Of a stretch of 64,000 nucleotides of DNA, positions 13,040 to 25,800 are shown piece after piece. Position numbers and translations under genes: made by a program. Origin of the DNA: Beroe forskalii. Taxonomy: Eukaryota > Ctenophora > Nuda > Beroida > Beroidae. The stretch covers positions 558,001-622,000 of the forward strand of contig WFMF01000006.1 in NCBI GenBank assembly GCA_011033025.1, in the 5' to 3' direction. Each line of letters starts with the position of its first letter. The stretch's first letter is position 1. The notes beneath the pieces are model-generated. The model did no database searches and had not been told where the DNA came from. It saw only the letters and a program-made list of their open reading frames with translations.

Positions 13040-13628
13040 GATTTGGCACATTATCAAGAGCAGTTCTTTGAAACGAGACTTACGCACCGAGGGAGGCCCC
13101 CTGTTTCTACTCGATTTATTAAGCAGAACCAAATCCGGAACACTTCATCAGTTTTGGTAATTCTTTGACTTTGTGTCCTCTATCATGTAACTGTAATCAC
13201 GTTGCACGTGTAACCTTCAATAGGTTTATATACTTTATAGTTACCCACTTGATCCTCATGAAATCGACCAATCAGCGTGCGAGTTTACGGTCGACTTCAA
13301 GCACACGTCCTGTGGGTGCCAATAGGTTGATTTGCCGCCGATATTAGTACTATAATCCTAGTGTCTAAAACAGAACGCTGAGCAATGAGCAACATGATGA
13401 CAAATATAATGCAATATTCATGGCATTATTCTGACATTGAGAGTTCGAACTGCAGTTTGCGCGTCTTTTAGTTTAAAGTGCGCGGCTTATCTTAAAGTTA
13501 AAGTTAATCTACGATATGATATATATGAGCAGAACTTGGAGTCGTTTATTTCATTTCATTTTTATGTTCCATAAGATCAACTTTGATTTCTGATGCAGAT
13601 GCCCTAACCTATGCAATAGCCCTGGTTT

Positions 13629-15851
13629 GGGATCTTTCACATAATACATAATCAATTGATGGGCATTTTTTCCTGTTCCCAATCGCGTTTTTGTTTTACA
13701 AAAAGGCATTGAGAAAAGGTTAGCAGAGATCGTGTTTTGTGGGGGTTGTGTGTATACTACCTTTACGCGTACTGTTAAATCTGAAATAGGTGGTGGTTTT
13801 TACTTTTTGGCCGTTGGTCGTCGTCGTCGTCGTCGTATGTCACATTTTCGATCAACTGCTCCTTTATAATATCACTCGCGTCAGAATAGCTTGTTGTAGT
13901 GGCATCCTTCGTATTATGGGCTGCAGCTAGCTAACTGGGCTACTTTGTAGGTATTCGAGTTCAATGCTCTGTTCATGCTGATGTTCGTTATCAAAAATCT
14001 AACAATTCTTAAAACAATCATAAAATTAAAACTTAATCAATCTTCACAGTATCAATCAGATTGGATTTCAATCACACAGCCATTTGAACTTCTTTAAGTA
14101 GCGGGCAATTCGGCCAATTTACAATGGGCAGTATTAGTGCCATCAGTTATGAATGATCTAAAGAATTGACTAGAGGAAAGTAAAACATAAGAGTTTGTCT
14201 CGGTTCATGATTGATAACAATGATATATCTGAATCTTTAATCTTGGTCAGTAATTAATAATTATATTGTGAATCTCAATCTTGAAAATATCAAGGCGGGG
14301 TACAATATTAGCGATCATTGCAATGGTTTGATATCTGCAACGCAACACAAATAGAAGAAAATTTAACGCGTAACGAAAATGGTGATTTTAGTTATGAAAC
14401 TCTGAACGCGCGCAGCGAATCTTCAAAGAGTTCTATGAAATGGCGGAAACGCGCGCGCGAACATTTGGCACGTGGAACGAAATCGCCCACGTGATATTTC
14501 GATCTGCGCGCGTTAATTCAAAATTGTAGGAGAATGAAATATATAGCGCCCGCATAACGTGGAATATTTATAAAATTCAAAAATTGATTCAATGATGTTA
14601 GTATTGCGATGTCACACTTGATAGAAGAAGCGTTTTATCACGGAAAATTATTTCAGATAAATCTTTAATCTTTTCAATACCAACTCTTGCTCTTAATTCC
14701 CGTAGGTGTACGCCCGCGATTGTATCTTGATTTGTGAGGTCACTTTTCATGCTTTATCGTCAACTCACTATGTCAGTAAATAAGACTGACAACGGTCAAA
14801 TGACAGCGTACGTTCTAATAGTAATACCAGCCCCGGGGAACAGGAAATTAAGCGCCTGCATACGGGAACAATCAACAACGCACAAGAAATGCTCCGGCAG
14901 GCGCAATTCTTGTTTACCCCTTCCCCTCCGTAATCAAAAGTAATCATGACCAATGGCTAAACCCCCCTCTTAGTCTTTTCATTTTGGGAAAATATTACGT
15001 AATCATGGCCCAACCGGCCAACCCCCCCCCCTCCAAATTTTTTTGACATCACCAAAAACTATATTAACCGACAAAATATTAGAACAGTATCATAATCATG
15101 TGTTCCAATTCAAATTCAATCATCATGATCAACATCATGGAGTGACCTGAAGATGACAATCAAAGCTACTTTTTCCTACGGAGATCTCGCCTACGACTGC
15201 TCCCCTGACACATGTTCTTCATCCTCCTCTACCTCAGTTCATGATCCCCCTCCTCTTCTACACCAGATTCTCCCAGTTCCACTAAAGAGACGGAAATCCA
15301 CGTCTTGGTCCCACCTCAACCTCCTTCAAAACCGATAGAAGTATAGAACCGAAGTTCAGTTACAGTATCCGTGTCCTGCTCATCTGCCACCAAAGTCCAA
15401 AGCCGACAGAACCCAAGATCCAGATCAGAGCTGCGGACGTTCGCCAAAACCTGCCCTGGCATCAACTCTAAAGGGAAAGAAGGCCTCCGAACCGCTGATC
15501 GAGTACAGAGCGGCAAACCTTAGATACAGAGAGGCACTGAAGACTAAGAGGTTCGGAAGAGATCCAAGAATGGTGAACATCCCTCCTATACCATATGGGC
15601 AGCACTATTTTAGTCATAATTTTGATAATTTCGACAATTTCTTCTGTAAATGGTTAATTTTTTGGTAATAGAAATTCGGAAATCCTTTTTTTAAGTTTAA
15701 CTTTTCATGAAAATCCGTAAAATTTTCATGAACATTTAGGTATTTTGGTTACATAATCATTTGCCAACCCCCCCCCATCCCCCGTAACTTAAAGTAATCA
15801 TTTGAAAAAAAACCTCCCCCTCGGCTGATTACGTAATATGTGAACGATCCC
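13629..15851. mobile_element. Probable DNA transposon with terminal inverted repeats, copy A
   Basis: The left end is GGGATCTTTCAC followed by an AT-rich stretch with ATAATACATAAT. The right end is TTACGTAATATGTGAACGATCCC, which is the inverse of that pattern. G- or C-rich subterminal motifs (CCCCTCCGTAATCA, CCCCCCTCGGCTGATTACG) lie inside both ends. The same element occupies the same site in copy B (39028-40098), so it was inserted before the duplication. Copy A has about 1.2 kb (around 13670-14920) that copy B lacks. The superfamily is not identified. Confidence 0.55.
15140..15660 (+). pseudogene. Serine-rich open-frame remnant inside the TIR element, copy A
   Basis: Two coding-like fragments lie in different frames. 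The first corresponds to an acidic/serine-rich stretch that is clearer in copy B. The second reads PLIEYRAANLRYREALK, then TKRFGRDPRMVNIPPIP, then an Asn/Phe-rich tail, with a stop near 15668. Differences between copies A and B in the second fragment include in-frame indels, for example 6 bases around 15535, which hints at past coding constraint. No family is recognised. Frame breaks in both copies suggest a dead gene, perhaps the element's own protein. Confidence 0.35.
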
Positions 15852-16084
15852 TTTCCTCATTCCGACACTGACAGCTGCAAGTACACTTAAATCAAACGAA
15901 TGGTTGATTGGTTGACGCAAGTGCAAAGTGATCTGAAGTTTAACTTAAAGCTTAATATTAAAGTCAAATGAACTTGAAGGCAGTATGTAAATTTGTTCGT
16001 GTAACACGGAATTTTCAAATACTCAAATAGTTTATTTATATTAACTCGTCTACTGATTTGCCTCAAATTCAATACAATCAAATA

Positions 16085-16703
16085 TGAAAATGAATTCCTA
16101 AGCCTCGCTGCTCGCGCGCGGGGGTCAGGCCCGTTCTGGCGTTGCCTGGCATCCTGCGCGCAGACAACGTCTGGCAATGTCAAAGGTCAGGCAACGCCTG
16201 ACAACGCACCCCAACGGCCCAACTCGTTGCTAAACACGTATATACTTTCCTAAGCCCGCTTCCTAAGCCCGCATAGGTGTGTGTACGCGCCGCAAGTATA
16301 TACTATATCACTGTTTGGCCGTTCGGGTTGCAGTTGCGCAGCGCGCTTCCCTGTAGAAAAGCGCTGCGTCGTAAGAAGTTATTGTCAGACGTTGTCTGAC
16401 CCTTTGCCCTCGGCGGGCGCGCGCGTCCGCCGATAAGGCGGATGACAAGGATGTTACCCTACCCTCGCACGCGGCGCAACGTTATCCACTGGCATTGTCG
16501 TACGATGTATGACCCGCTGACACCAGCCGCGAAGGATCAGCGCCGCGCGCGCGGCGCTGATTCTCAAGAGGGTCTGTCAACGCCAGACAACACTGCCACA
16601 ATGTGGGCGTTGCCCGTCTATTTTGTCTGACTGGATGGCTAGAGCGCGCGGCGCAAAGTGGCGTCCAAATGTGGAATCCCCATTTGGATTGCCAGATTAT
16701 AAG
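16085..16703. repeat. GC-rich block of short hairpins
   Basis: A CpG- and GCGC-rich island in AT-rich surroundings. It contains several short stem-loops with an AAC or GTT loop, for example GTCAGGCAACGCCTGAC at 16186 and GTCAGACGTTGTCTGAC at 16384. It also has segments shared with the foldback element near 40.5 kb, such as GATGTTACCCTACCCTCG at about 16450 and GACGTCCAAATGTGGAA-like sequence at about 16660. It is probably a nest of non-autonomous elements. No gene is seen. Confidence 0.6.
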
Positions 16704-17001
16704 TGACTAGCAGGCCCCGTAGGGCCTGCAAATACACTGCAAATACGGAGCACCTCGTTTGCAAAATTCAAATCAACTCAATACTTTTTACCGCATCAAA
16801 AAATTCCAATCACATCAAAAGTTACGCAGCAACGTACTCAAACAGCTCATTAAACAGAAATGAACGCGTGCGCTCAATATGTAACCATAGCAACGCGCGC
16901 ATCTATCCATACTGCACGTGCACGCTTCAAAATGTGTCTACAAAAAGACAAAAAACGTGACGGAGTACATAATAATACAGAGGTTGCGAAATTATATTAG
17001 A
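16704..17001. repeat. Dispersed repeat unit, first copy
   Basis: Begins GACTAGCAGGCCCCGTAGGG and ends GCGAAATTATATTAGA. It is followed immediately by a second copy in the same orientation (17002-17311). Its left-end motif also occurs inverted near 24410-24440 within PHGDH-A intron 1. Short open frames here are not convincing genes. Confidence 0.8.
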
Positions 17002-17311
17002 GACTAGCAGGCCCGTAGGGCCTGCAAAAACACAGCTCACTCGGCGCTGCTACGCAGCACCTCGTTCGCAAAATTCAGATCCACCAAATACTTTTTACCG
17101 CATCAAAAAATTCCAATCACATCAAAAGTTACGCAGCAACATACTCAAACAGCATTGAACAGAAATGAACGCGCGCGCAATATGTAACTATAGCAACGCG
17201 CGCGCCTATATCCATACTGCACGTGGGCGCTTCAAAATGTGTCTACAAAAGGACAAAAGACGTGACGGAGGTACATAATAATATTACAGAGGTTGCGAAA
17301 TTATATTAGAG
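17002..17311. repeat. Dispersed repeat unit, second copy
   Basis: Direct tandem copy of 16704-17001, with small indels and substitutions. The GCACCTCGTTCGCAAAATTC and GCATCAAAAAATTCCAATCA blocks are both conserved. Confidence 0.8.
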
Positions 17312-17343
17312 ATGTGGGCATCAATTTTATTTCACCTAACCAG

Positions 17344-17504
17344 CCGCGCCGCGCACTCCGTGTGCAAAACCAGGGCGCTGGTTAGGGCAACAATTTTTCC
17401 TTTATCTAATATCTATTTGAATTAAAAAGAAACATTTCTTCAAGACATCAATCTGCATTGCCCTAACCAGCGCCCTGGTTTCGCGCACGGAGTGCGCGGC
17501 GCGG
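17344..17504. repeat. Foldback element with 47-bp arms
   Basis: The left arm at 17344-17390 (starting CCGCGCCGCGCACTCCG) is the inverse of the right arm at 17458-17504, with two mismatches. The 67-base loop contains CTTCAAGACATCAATCTGCA, a 20-base string also found in PHGDH intron 1 (about 23159 and 47329). Confidence 0.85.
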
Positions 17505-17806
17505 CAAGCCGCGCGACACCCCTGGTTAGGGGAACAATCTGCAAGACTTTTCTCCAACTCCGCACTTGAACTCCAACATGAAATGCAGTGTGGAGAGCAG
17601 TAGAATCTTAATGAGTCACACCAAGATGAGTGCTGTGCAGGCATCTTCAGTCCAATACCTACCTCAGCTTTCGGGGTGTTTAAATTGCGAGAGCTTTTTA
17701 TGAGGTAGGCCCCCCAGCAGTTTTAAACTTACAACACAACACATATTAAATTAACTAACTGAGATTTGAGATATGGTTGCTACTGATTTCCCCACATACT
17801 TAGTAA

Positions 17807-18949
17807 TTGCTAAACACGTATATCCCTGTCTGCGTTGCGCGGCGCGCTTCACACACCTATGCGGGCTTAGGAAACTTAGTAACCACTACTGCTGAGGAAG
17901 ACAATGGAGTAACAACAAATGGTTATATTTCTGATTTCAGTGATTGTCAGTCAGGAGCTTCTTCAGCTACAACTTTGAAGCGTAAACATCAAAAAACTTA
18001 TGGAAATAATTCACCATCAACCAGATCACCAAGAAATAAAAAGCTTGCCAGGGACAAATGTCCATGTTTGAAAGTGATTGATTCCTGCTTCTTAACATGT
18101 GTATCATGTGGTCAATGTTATCATTGTAACTGTGTTGGGTTGACTGGGCTTGTTCAAAGTGCTGTTGACTGTATTCTTTCATGGAAATGTCACAATTGTT
18201 ACAAACCAAGCTTTGCCCACAAATCTTTCAAGAATAAAGAGGTAAAGAGTTCTGAAGTTGACATCCAGGCTATTGTTAAGGATGAGGTGCAAAATGCCTG
18301 TGCCACCACAATCAAAGACTTGGTGTTCTCTGCTACCAAGGAGGCTATTGGTAAGGCAACAAAAGGATTAGTGGAGGATGTTTCCAGGAAAACAAATGAA
18401 AGTGTCAGAACATTTGCTGAAGTTACCTTGGGCAAATCGAAAGAATCACAAAAGAAACTCATTGAAGATGTAAAACAGGCTACCTCTAATACTGTCATCA
18501 TAGGTGAGGTTTGTAGGCAAATAGATTCAAACCAAATACAAAGGGAGCAGAGGAAATGTAATCTTATGATAAACAAGATCCCAGAAACTGATACTAAATT
18601 GTCAGGCAAGGAAAAGAAAGAACATGACATGAAATTCTTGTGTGAAAATCTTGAAATGAATAGAAGTGAGATAAAAACGTGTTTCAGAGTTGGGGCTATT
18701 GTGAAAAATACTCAGGGAACAAGTCTTCCAAGGCCTTTGATCGTTGTTATGAAGGATGAAGAAACAGCACAGTATTGGCATGATAATGGTAGAGGATATC
18801 GTGTGCGAGGAACTGATCATTGGATAAACCCTGACTTGTGCCGAAAAGATCGTGAAGCACATTTTTTACTGAGGCAGGAGAGGAGAAATCGGATGAAAGC
18901 AGCTTCAGCTGCTCAGCAACAGCTCCCCCCAAAGCCAACACAGAAGTAA
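17807..18949 (+). CDS. LINE ORF1 protein (PHD-type zinc finger, coiled-coil and RNA-binding region)
   Basis: A 380-residue open frame. Residues 85-131 hold a Cys/His pattern (CPC, CVSCGQCYHCNC, then WKCHNC) like the PHD/esterase-type fingers in CR1/L2 ORF1 proteins. A lysine/glutamate-rich helical region follows (about 150-250). The C-terminal third (RKCNLMINKIPETD, CFRVGAI, RPLIVVM) resembles the RRM/transposase-22-like nucleic-acid-binding domain of LINE ORF1p. It would coat the element's RNA. The first 20 or so codons read through a dispersed repeat, so the natural start may be further in, at about residue 30. It ends 38 bases before ORF2 begins. Confidence 0.75.
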   Translation: MLNTYIPVCVARRASHTYAGLGNLVTTTAEEDNGVTTNGYISDFSDCQSGASSATTLKRKHQKTYGNNSPSTRSPRNKKLARDKCPCLKVIDSCFLTCVSCGQCYHCNCVGLTGLVQSAVDCILSWKCHNCYKPSFAHKSFKNKEVKSSEVDIQAIVKDEVQNACATTIKDLVFSATKEAIGKATKGLVEDVSRKTNESVRTFAEVTLGKSKESQKKLIEDVKQATSNTVIIGEVCRQIDSNQIQREQRKCNLMINKIPETDTKLSGKEKKEHDMKFLCENLEMNRSEIKTCFRVGAIVKNTQGTSLPRPLIVVMKDEETAQYWHDNGRGYRVRGTDHWINPDLCRKDREAHFLLRQERRNRMKAASAAQQQLPPKPTQK

Positions 18950-18987
18950 TCAACTCAAAGATCATTGAAAGTGTAAAAGTTGGGCTG

Positions 18988-21900
18988 TTGAATGTCTTGT
19001 ATACAAATGCATGCTGTTTGACAAATAAGATGACTGAACTAAAGCAGCTTGTTGCATTAAACTGTTATGACATGATTTGTGTATCTGAAACACATTTCAA
19101 TGATGCCTTGACAAGTGCAGAAGTTGAAATTCCAGGGTATACTTCATACCGTTGTGATAGAGATTTTAAGTTGGATAGGAGCTTGAACAACAAAATGATT
19201 AGTGACTGTGGTGGCTCAGTGATTTATGTTCATGAGAGTATTGAAGTAATTGAAGCCAGAATGGGACTTGACTCCATTGTAGTATTCATTGAATGTGATA
19301 TTGGCAAGGTTGCAATTGCTTGTGTTTACAGATCACCATCTTTAAACAAGAAACAGGACAAACAGCTTCTAAGCTTTTTGAAAGGAATATTCATTGACGA
19401 GTCAACCAGCGCTAAGTTCTGCTTTGGTGACTTCAACCTTTCCCATGTGTCATGGCTCTCAGGTACCATATTGGACCAACATAGTGCTGGAAATGAAATG
19501 GTTCTTAGGCAGAAAAAGTATCTGGAACTTGTTCATGAATTGGGTTTATCATGGCTCCTTACAACAGAAATCACATGCAGGAGAATAAACAATAGTACTG
19601 GCACCTTGAATGAAAGTTTGTTGGATCAGTTACTGTTCTCTGATGATGGTCTAGTAAATGAGTTCAAAATAGGTAGCCACCTGGGAAAGAGTGATCATGC
19701 CACTATCAATGTAGAGCTAAATGTACCTCACCCTGCAAGGCTTGAGAAGGATAAATTAGTGAAAGAAGAACAAAGATGCTGGTCAAAAGTCAAGAATGAA
19801 GATATTCTAAAATGGTCACAAGAAATTGATTGGAACTTACAACCTACTGAACTTGAAAATATGTCAGTAGATGATATTTGGACTGTAATATTAAACAATC
19901 TAAACTTGATTTCAGAGAAAGTACCATTAAAAAGTTTCAAGCATAACATAGACATTAACTATAATACACCATGGGTAAACAGATCATTAAAACGAGCTAT
20001 AAGAGGTAAAAACAAGGCTTGGAATGATTTTGATATAAACCCCTCTGTATATAATTGGAATATTGCCTTAGAGAAACAGCGTATTTTTGAAAATGTGAGA
20101 GTAATGCCAGAATTAAATATGAGAAAAAGGTTACTAAAGATCTTAAGTATAACTCACGTGCTTTCTTTTCATATTTGAGATCTTGTAATAAAGTGAAGGA
20201 AGTGGTAACAAATCTGGTAAAGCCTAATGGCTCTAGAACCACAAATGATCATGATACGGCTGAGTGTTTTGCTGACGCTTTTAGTTCAGTCTTTGTCGAA
20301 GAGCCTCAGGGTCCTTTGCCAGAAGCTTGTTACAACAATGGAAATGTCAATTCGTGTAATGATTTAGTTATTAGCTTTTCTGATGTTTATGATGAGTTGA
20401 AAAAACTTGATGTATATAAGAGTTTTGGACCTGATAAGGTCCATCCAAAGCTTTTAAAGGCACTTGCTGATAATGAAGAATTTGTTCGTACGTTGACAAT
20501 ACTGTATGATAAGTGTGCAAAGGAAGCTAAAATACCTGAAAAGTGGAAAGAAGCTCATGTTATTGCTCTTCACAAGAAAGACTCTAGGAACAATCCATAT
20601 AACTAGGTATAGGCCTGTTTCACTTACCTGTATATTATGTAAAATCTATGAAAAGTTTGTCAGAAAGCACATTTTAGATTTTGTTGAAAATGAAATAACT
20701 GATGATCAACATGGTTTTGTTTCTAAGAAATCATGCTTATCAAATTTGTTGGAAACAGTTGACAACATCATTTCTTTAATTGAAGAAGGTTCTCCTGTTG
20801 ACCTTTTATACCTAGATTTTATGAAAGCTTTTGACACTGTGCCTCATCACCGGCTTCTTATCAAACTAGAAAATCTGGGTGTAAAGGGGAACACTTTGGC
20901 AATTATTAATGACTTTTTATCCGATAGAACTATGAGAACTGTTGTTAGGGGGAGCTGTCTGATTTTAGGAAGGTCAATTCTGGTGTACCTCTATATGAAT
21001 GATTTGCGTGAAGAAATTAAGAGTGTTTCTAAGGTTTTTGCCGATGACCTTAAGATTGTTTTTAATGCAGATCAATGCCATGAAAATCATGTTGATATGA
21101 GATGACTTGAAAAATGGGAGGAAATTTGATAAATGTAAAGTTATGCATATAAATATGAATAATAATCCTAGAAATGAATATGTCCTGAATGATGTAGCCC
21201 TGAAAGATACCTGTTTAGAGAAGGATTTGGCTGTTTTCATGAATGAAAATTTGGATTGGAACTGTAATGTAGAAAGGTGTATCAAAGATGCCAATAAAAC
21301 CATAGCATGGATTAGTCGAAATGTTATTGTTAAAGAGATGGCCATGAGTGTCATGTTGAAAATATATAAAGCACTTATAAGACCAAAGCTCGAGTATTGT
21401 GTCCAGCTTTGGAGTACGGTTACTCACCAATCACCATGGGAACTGGGGTACTATCTTGGAACTAGAAGGTGTCAAGTGTTGTTTCACAAGTCTTATAAAC
21501 GGCATATTGGCATAGGTACACTTCCTTACAGTGAGCAGTTGGACAGGTTGAATATAACTACTTTAGCTGAAAGGAGAATTAGAGGGACCTCATTGAAACT
21601 TTTAAGGTATTAAATGATAAAGTTGATTATGGTAAGACTTGGTTTAAAGTAGGCAGAAGCAGAAGAAACCTTTTGACCTGTAGAAAATCTTGTAGCAAGC
21701 TGCCAAGAGAAATAACTAAAGTAAATGATGGATTTATTTCAGAGAGAGTTAGACCTTATTGGAATGACTTACCTAAAACTGTACGAGAAGCATCTTGTGT
21801 AGACATGTTTAAGGTTTCATTAGATCATTATAAGAACAACACTGAAATGCACTCTCCTAGTAATTTCTGGTATATATCATCAGTTGTGCTTGAAAAATTA

Positions 21901-21993
21901 GATAGCTATTTAAGAAACAAACTAAAGTTTAATGAATTCTTAAGAAATAATCCTTTTGTAGCCAAGAAGAAAGGTATCAATATTTATACATGA
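18988..21993 (+). pseudogene. Broken LINE ORF2 (endonuclease + reverse transcriptase)
   Basis: The first piece (18988-20178) is an AP-type endonuclease: NACCLTNKM, ICVSETHF with the catalytic Glu, FCFGDFNLSHVSW and GKSDHATINV with the SDH motif. A frame change near 20145-20175 leads to the next piece (20175-20606: SFGPDKVHPKLLKAL, WKEAHVIALHKKD), which ends at TAG 20604. Reverse transcriptase continues in another frame: RPVSLTCILCKIYEK, LLYLDFMKAFDTVPHHRLL, FADDLKIV. Between motif A and FADD, the usual GVPQGS-type motif B is cut short: SGVP runs directly into YMNDL. Thumb and C-terminal fragments follow at 21107-21613 and 21673-21993. Confidence 0.85.
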
Positions 21994-22888
21994 TAAATTA
22001 AATTGCATATTTTTTATATAATCTACCATTTGGTATTATTTGACCATGTTTATTTGACTTACTATTTTTACTGGCTTTTCAGTGTTTTTATCAATTTTGA
22101 TATTTTGTCATTGTGGAAGTTAAAATTAATTTTATCACATTGAATAACTTCTTATTTGTTAATTGTAAAATTGCTTTTTATTAATGTTACTATGGAATGG
22201 GCACCGGAGTGAAATGGTGCTAAATAATTGTTAACATTTGATATTGATCAATTAGGTGTGAGATTAGAGATGGTTCAATACCATTATGCTTACATTACAT
22301 TACATTAGTCACCCCCTGGTACCAGGGTATAGCACCGTCAAGTGCAGTGACCACCTGCCTGAATGAATCTGAAACTTGCTCTTTGGTCTTTGTCTTTACT
22401 CCAAGCACCAAGAAATTAAGCAACACACTATCTAATATCTAATTGTTATTCCACTTCTTTCTCATAAAATTATCAGCAGTTTTAGAATATTTCTGTTATT
22501 TGATTTTTGAATGTTCTTGAAAATTTAATAAATGGACACCTGTATTGAAAGGTGTGTTATAGTGGAAGGTATTGTTTCGATATAATGCAATGAAGTGTGA
22601 TGGTTAAATACCATAAATTCTATTTCTATACATTTTAGCTGTGGACTTAATTGCATTACAGCAAAACCTTGGAATGATGGATTTTTTTATCATCTGCCAA
22701 ATATGGTATAAATTTATAAAAATGTAACCTAAAGAGAATTTATTATTTATTATTTAGTGCTTTACTGCAATGCTCAATCTTATCGAAATTCTTAACTTCA
22801 GCCTGAAATCTGAATATTTGCTATTGCATGTAAAAAGATTGGTCTTATAAGTGTAAAATCTTTCTAATTCCCAAAGTGAACCCCAAGA

Positions 22889-25800
22889 ATGAGTATCCTG
22901 AAGCTCAAAAGAGTCCTAGTAAGTGACAAGATTGCCAGTGATTGTTTAAAAGTGTTTGAAAATTCTGGCATCGACTTGACTTATGAACCTGGCCTATCAA
23001 AGACTGAGCTTCTCAATAAGATTCCTGATTACAATGGCTTGATTGTGCGTTCTGCTACAAAAGTAAATGCTGAAGTCATCAAAGCTGCATCTAATCTTGA
23101 GGTGAGCTTAATTGTGGCTGATATTACCAATTTTAATCTTAATAATAAAGAATGGTTACTTCAAGACATCAATCTGCAATTATTTCTTTTATGAATTACT
23201 TAATGATAAGAATAAAAAATGACTGAGCAGTGAGCAATGATGGGGGTTTCACTGTCCTTATTGTCCCAAACTCAAGAAAAAGCAGATTGGGAAGGGACAT
23301 TTGGGACAAATTGGACAGAGAAAATAGGGCAAATGGGACTCAAAAAAGTGAATGCAGACTGGTACAATTGGGATATTTGGGACAAATGAGACAGTGAAGA
23401 AATGAATTGGGACAGGGACAAATGGGATATTTGGGACTGGATGTTGCAGTTTAGAACCAGTTTTTTTATTTATTGAAACTGACTTCATTGAATTTAGTTT
23501 TTTGTTTTAAATTTGACTTCGGGCAAGTCACAAATGTGGCCTGACCTCGGCAAGTCACAAAAATGCAGCCTTATTTCTGTATATATGTTAAATAATACTG
23601 CAGTACATTTTTTCTTTTTAACCCAATATTATATATAAAGTAAAGTCACACATGAATAATGTTTGTATGTGCCGCCGTACACAATTAAAAATTGAGCTTG
23701 CCAAGAAAATATCAAGAAAAATGAATGCAAAAGGGAGAAATGAGACGCTGTTGCTATGGAAACCAATTTTGCGCACGTGCAGATTATAATCAGTGCTATG
23801 CGAGAGCTTTCTATTACGCTACTACTGATAAATGCTGTGCTGACATAGTTTTTGAAAATTTGACGTTGTTTTACATCAAATTCAAGATCTCAAGATGGAG
23901 AATGGATATTAACTTGAACAATGGTGGATATTTCAGATGAATTGTTTTCTGTGGCAGAGTTTGCCAGATAATCACTGCTGAGTCCATGATAACAATAGTA
24001 ACTATAATTTCGAAATTAGCCATTTAGTTTACAAAAGTGTACATTTCAATCGAGTCGAATATAGGTGTAGCAGATTACGAAGACAAGTGAAGGGGTCAGA
24101 CAACGTCTGACAAAACAAAACGAAATGGTCCAATGTCAGTATCAGTATGAGAATTATCAAGTAACATAGACTTCTTGCAATCAAAACGGAATGCTGGAAC
24201 AAAACTCACATGTTTTAGCATAACTAAGACTAACCGACGCCGTTCTATTTTCCACTCTGCTCCTTCATAAAATTGAATAATGATTTAATTGATTGCGTTA
24301 CGAATAACTTTTGATCTAATTAGAATTCTTGATGCTGTAAGAATCAATTGGAATGGTAGTTTTTAAAATTTTCGAACGAGGTGCTGTGTAGCTGTGTGAT
24401 TTGTGTATATGCAGGCCCAACATGCCTGCTAGTTAAATTATAAAGTTGTTTATACTTTTTATTTAAATTATTGCCAGTATTTACCAGTATAGAGGGTAAA
24501 CTCTTTATGTTGAAGTTTTTAGCTAGGTATCGCAGTTCTTATTTTTGCAGTTATGATTATCTATCCCTATAGTTAGTCTTTGATGGGAGGCCCTTTTAAC
24601 AGATTTTAAATTTGACTTGGTACCTACCCTCAGCACATCCCAGATGCTTCATTATATAATCCAGAGATAATATATTTTCAGTTTTGTGCTGTAAGTGTAA
24701 AAATTTATAATTGAATTGAATTGAAATGGGACATTTGGGACAATTGGGACAAAAGCAACAGAGACAACTGGGGCTCAAATGATTGTGTTTTTGAGTGGAA
24801 GTTCAATGTTTTTTGTCTCACTGCCTGTGACATAGCTGTGGTTGCTGCCTTGCAACTGCCACTGTCTTTTTCTTATGTACTAAGTATAGTAGTATGAATA
24901 TAACTATCAGGCAGAAATAGTCAGAATTCATTGGAATGATTAAAAAACTTGGATCAATGCAAAAAATGATAAATGACTGATTTTTAAACTTTTTGTTTGC
25001 CCCAAATGTCCCAGTTGTCCCAAAAACCAGTCCCAAACATAAAAGAGTAAATTGAGACAGGGACAATTGGGACAATTAGGACAGTGACACTCCCCCCCCC
25101 TGACATTGTGAAATGTTTGATCATGTATATAATATGTTATATCACAGCTAGTTACAACACATAACATGTCCTCTGACCTCTCCCATTTAATAAACATGAT
25201 AGGTTAATAAACATGATAGGTTAATAAACATGATAGGTTATTTATATGATGATCATATTTGAGTATTTGGGGCCACTAGCAATACCAGATTTTCCCAAAA
25301 AAATTAGTTATATGCCCCAATAACATCTCAAATAAATAGATCATTGGTCGGGCTGGAACTGGAACAGATAACATAGATGCTGTAGCTGCATCTGAAGCTG
25401 GTGTTGTAGTCATGAATACACCAGGGGGGAATACTAATAGTGCAGCTGAACATACCTGTGCATTGCTCTTAGCCACCTGTCGCAATCTTCCTAACAGGCA
25501 TTCTGAGCTGATGAATGGAGAATGGAACAGAGTAAATGGTTAGTATGGTCGCTGACCTATATTGTTTTAAATATACTGTATAAGTGCCAAAGCCAATAAG
25601 ATGCTCATGCTTAGAATCAAATTATGTATAATGTATATCAATCAATGATATCTGCTTACTTGCTTAGAATTTTGATAAAATTTGTGCTTAAGATCCAATA
25701 TACCTTTATACATATAGCAGCATATAGGTCTATTGACACATGCTGCTAACCCTTATTCAATTACCATATTTTATTGAAATATCATTTATTTCTTCATATG

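Larger units (their letters stand above)
17807..22290 (+). mobile_element. Dead non-LTR retrotransposon (LINE, CR1/L2/Jockey-like)
   Basis: Two-ORF layout: an ORF1 with a PHD-like zinc finger, then an ORF2 with an apurinic endonuclease and a reverse transcriptase, followed by an A/T-rich 3' region ending near repeated TTACA (about 22285-22305). ORF2 is broken by frame changes and an in-frame stop, and has lost part of the RT active-site region, so the element cannot move by itself. It is absent from the equivalent place in copy B (about 40.8-41.0 kb), so it was inserted after the duplication or lost from copy B. The true 5' end is uncertain because the first codons overlap GC-rich repeat sequence shared with about 16230 and 40360. 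Confidence 0.88.
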
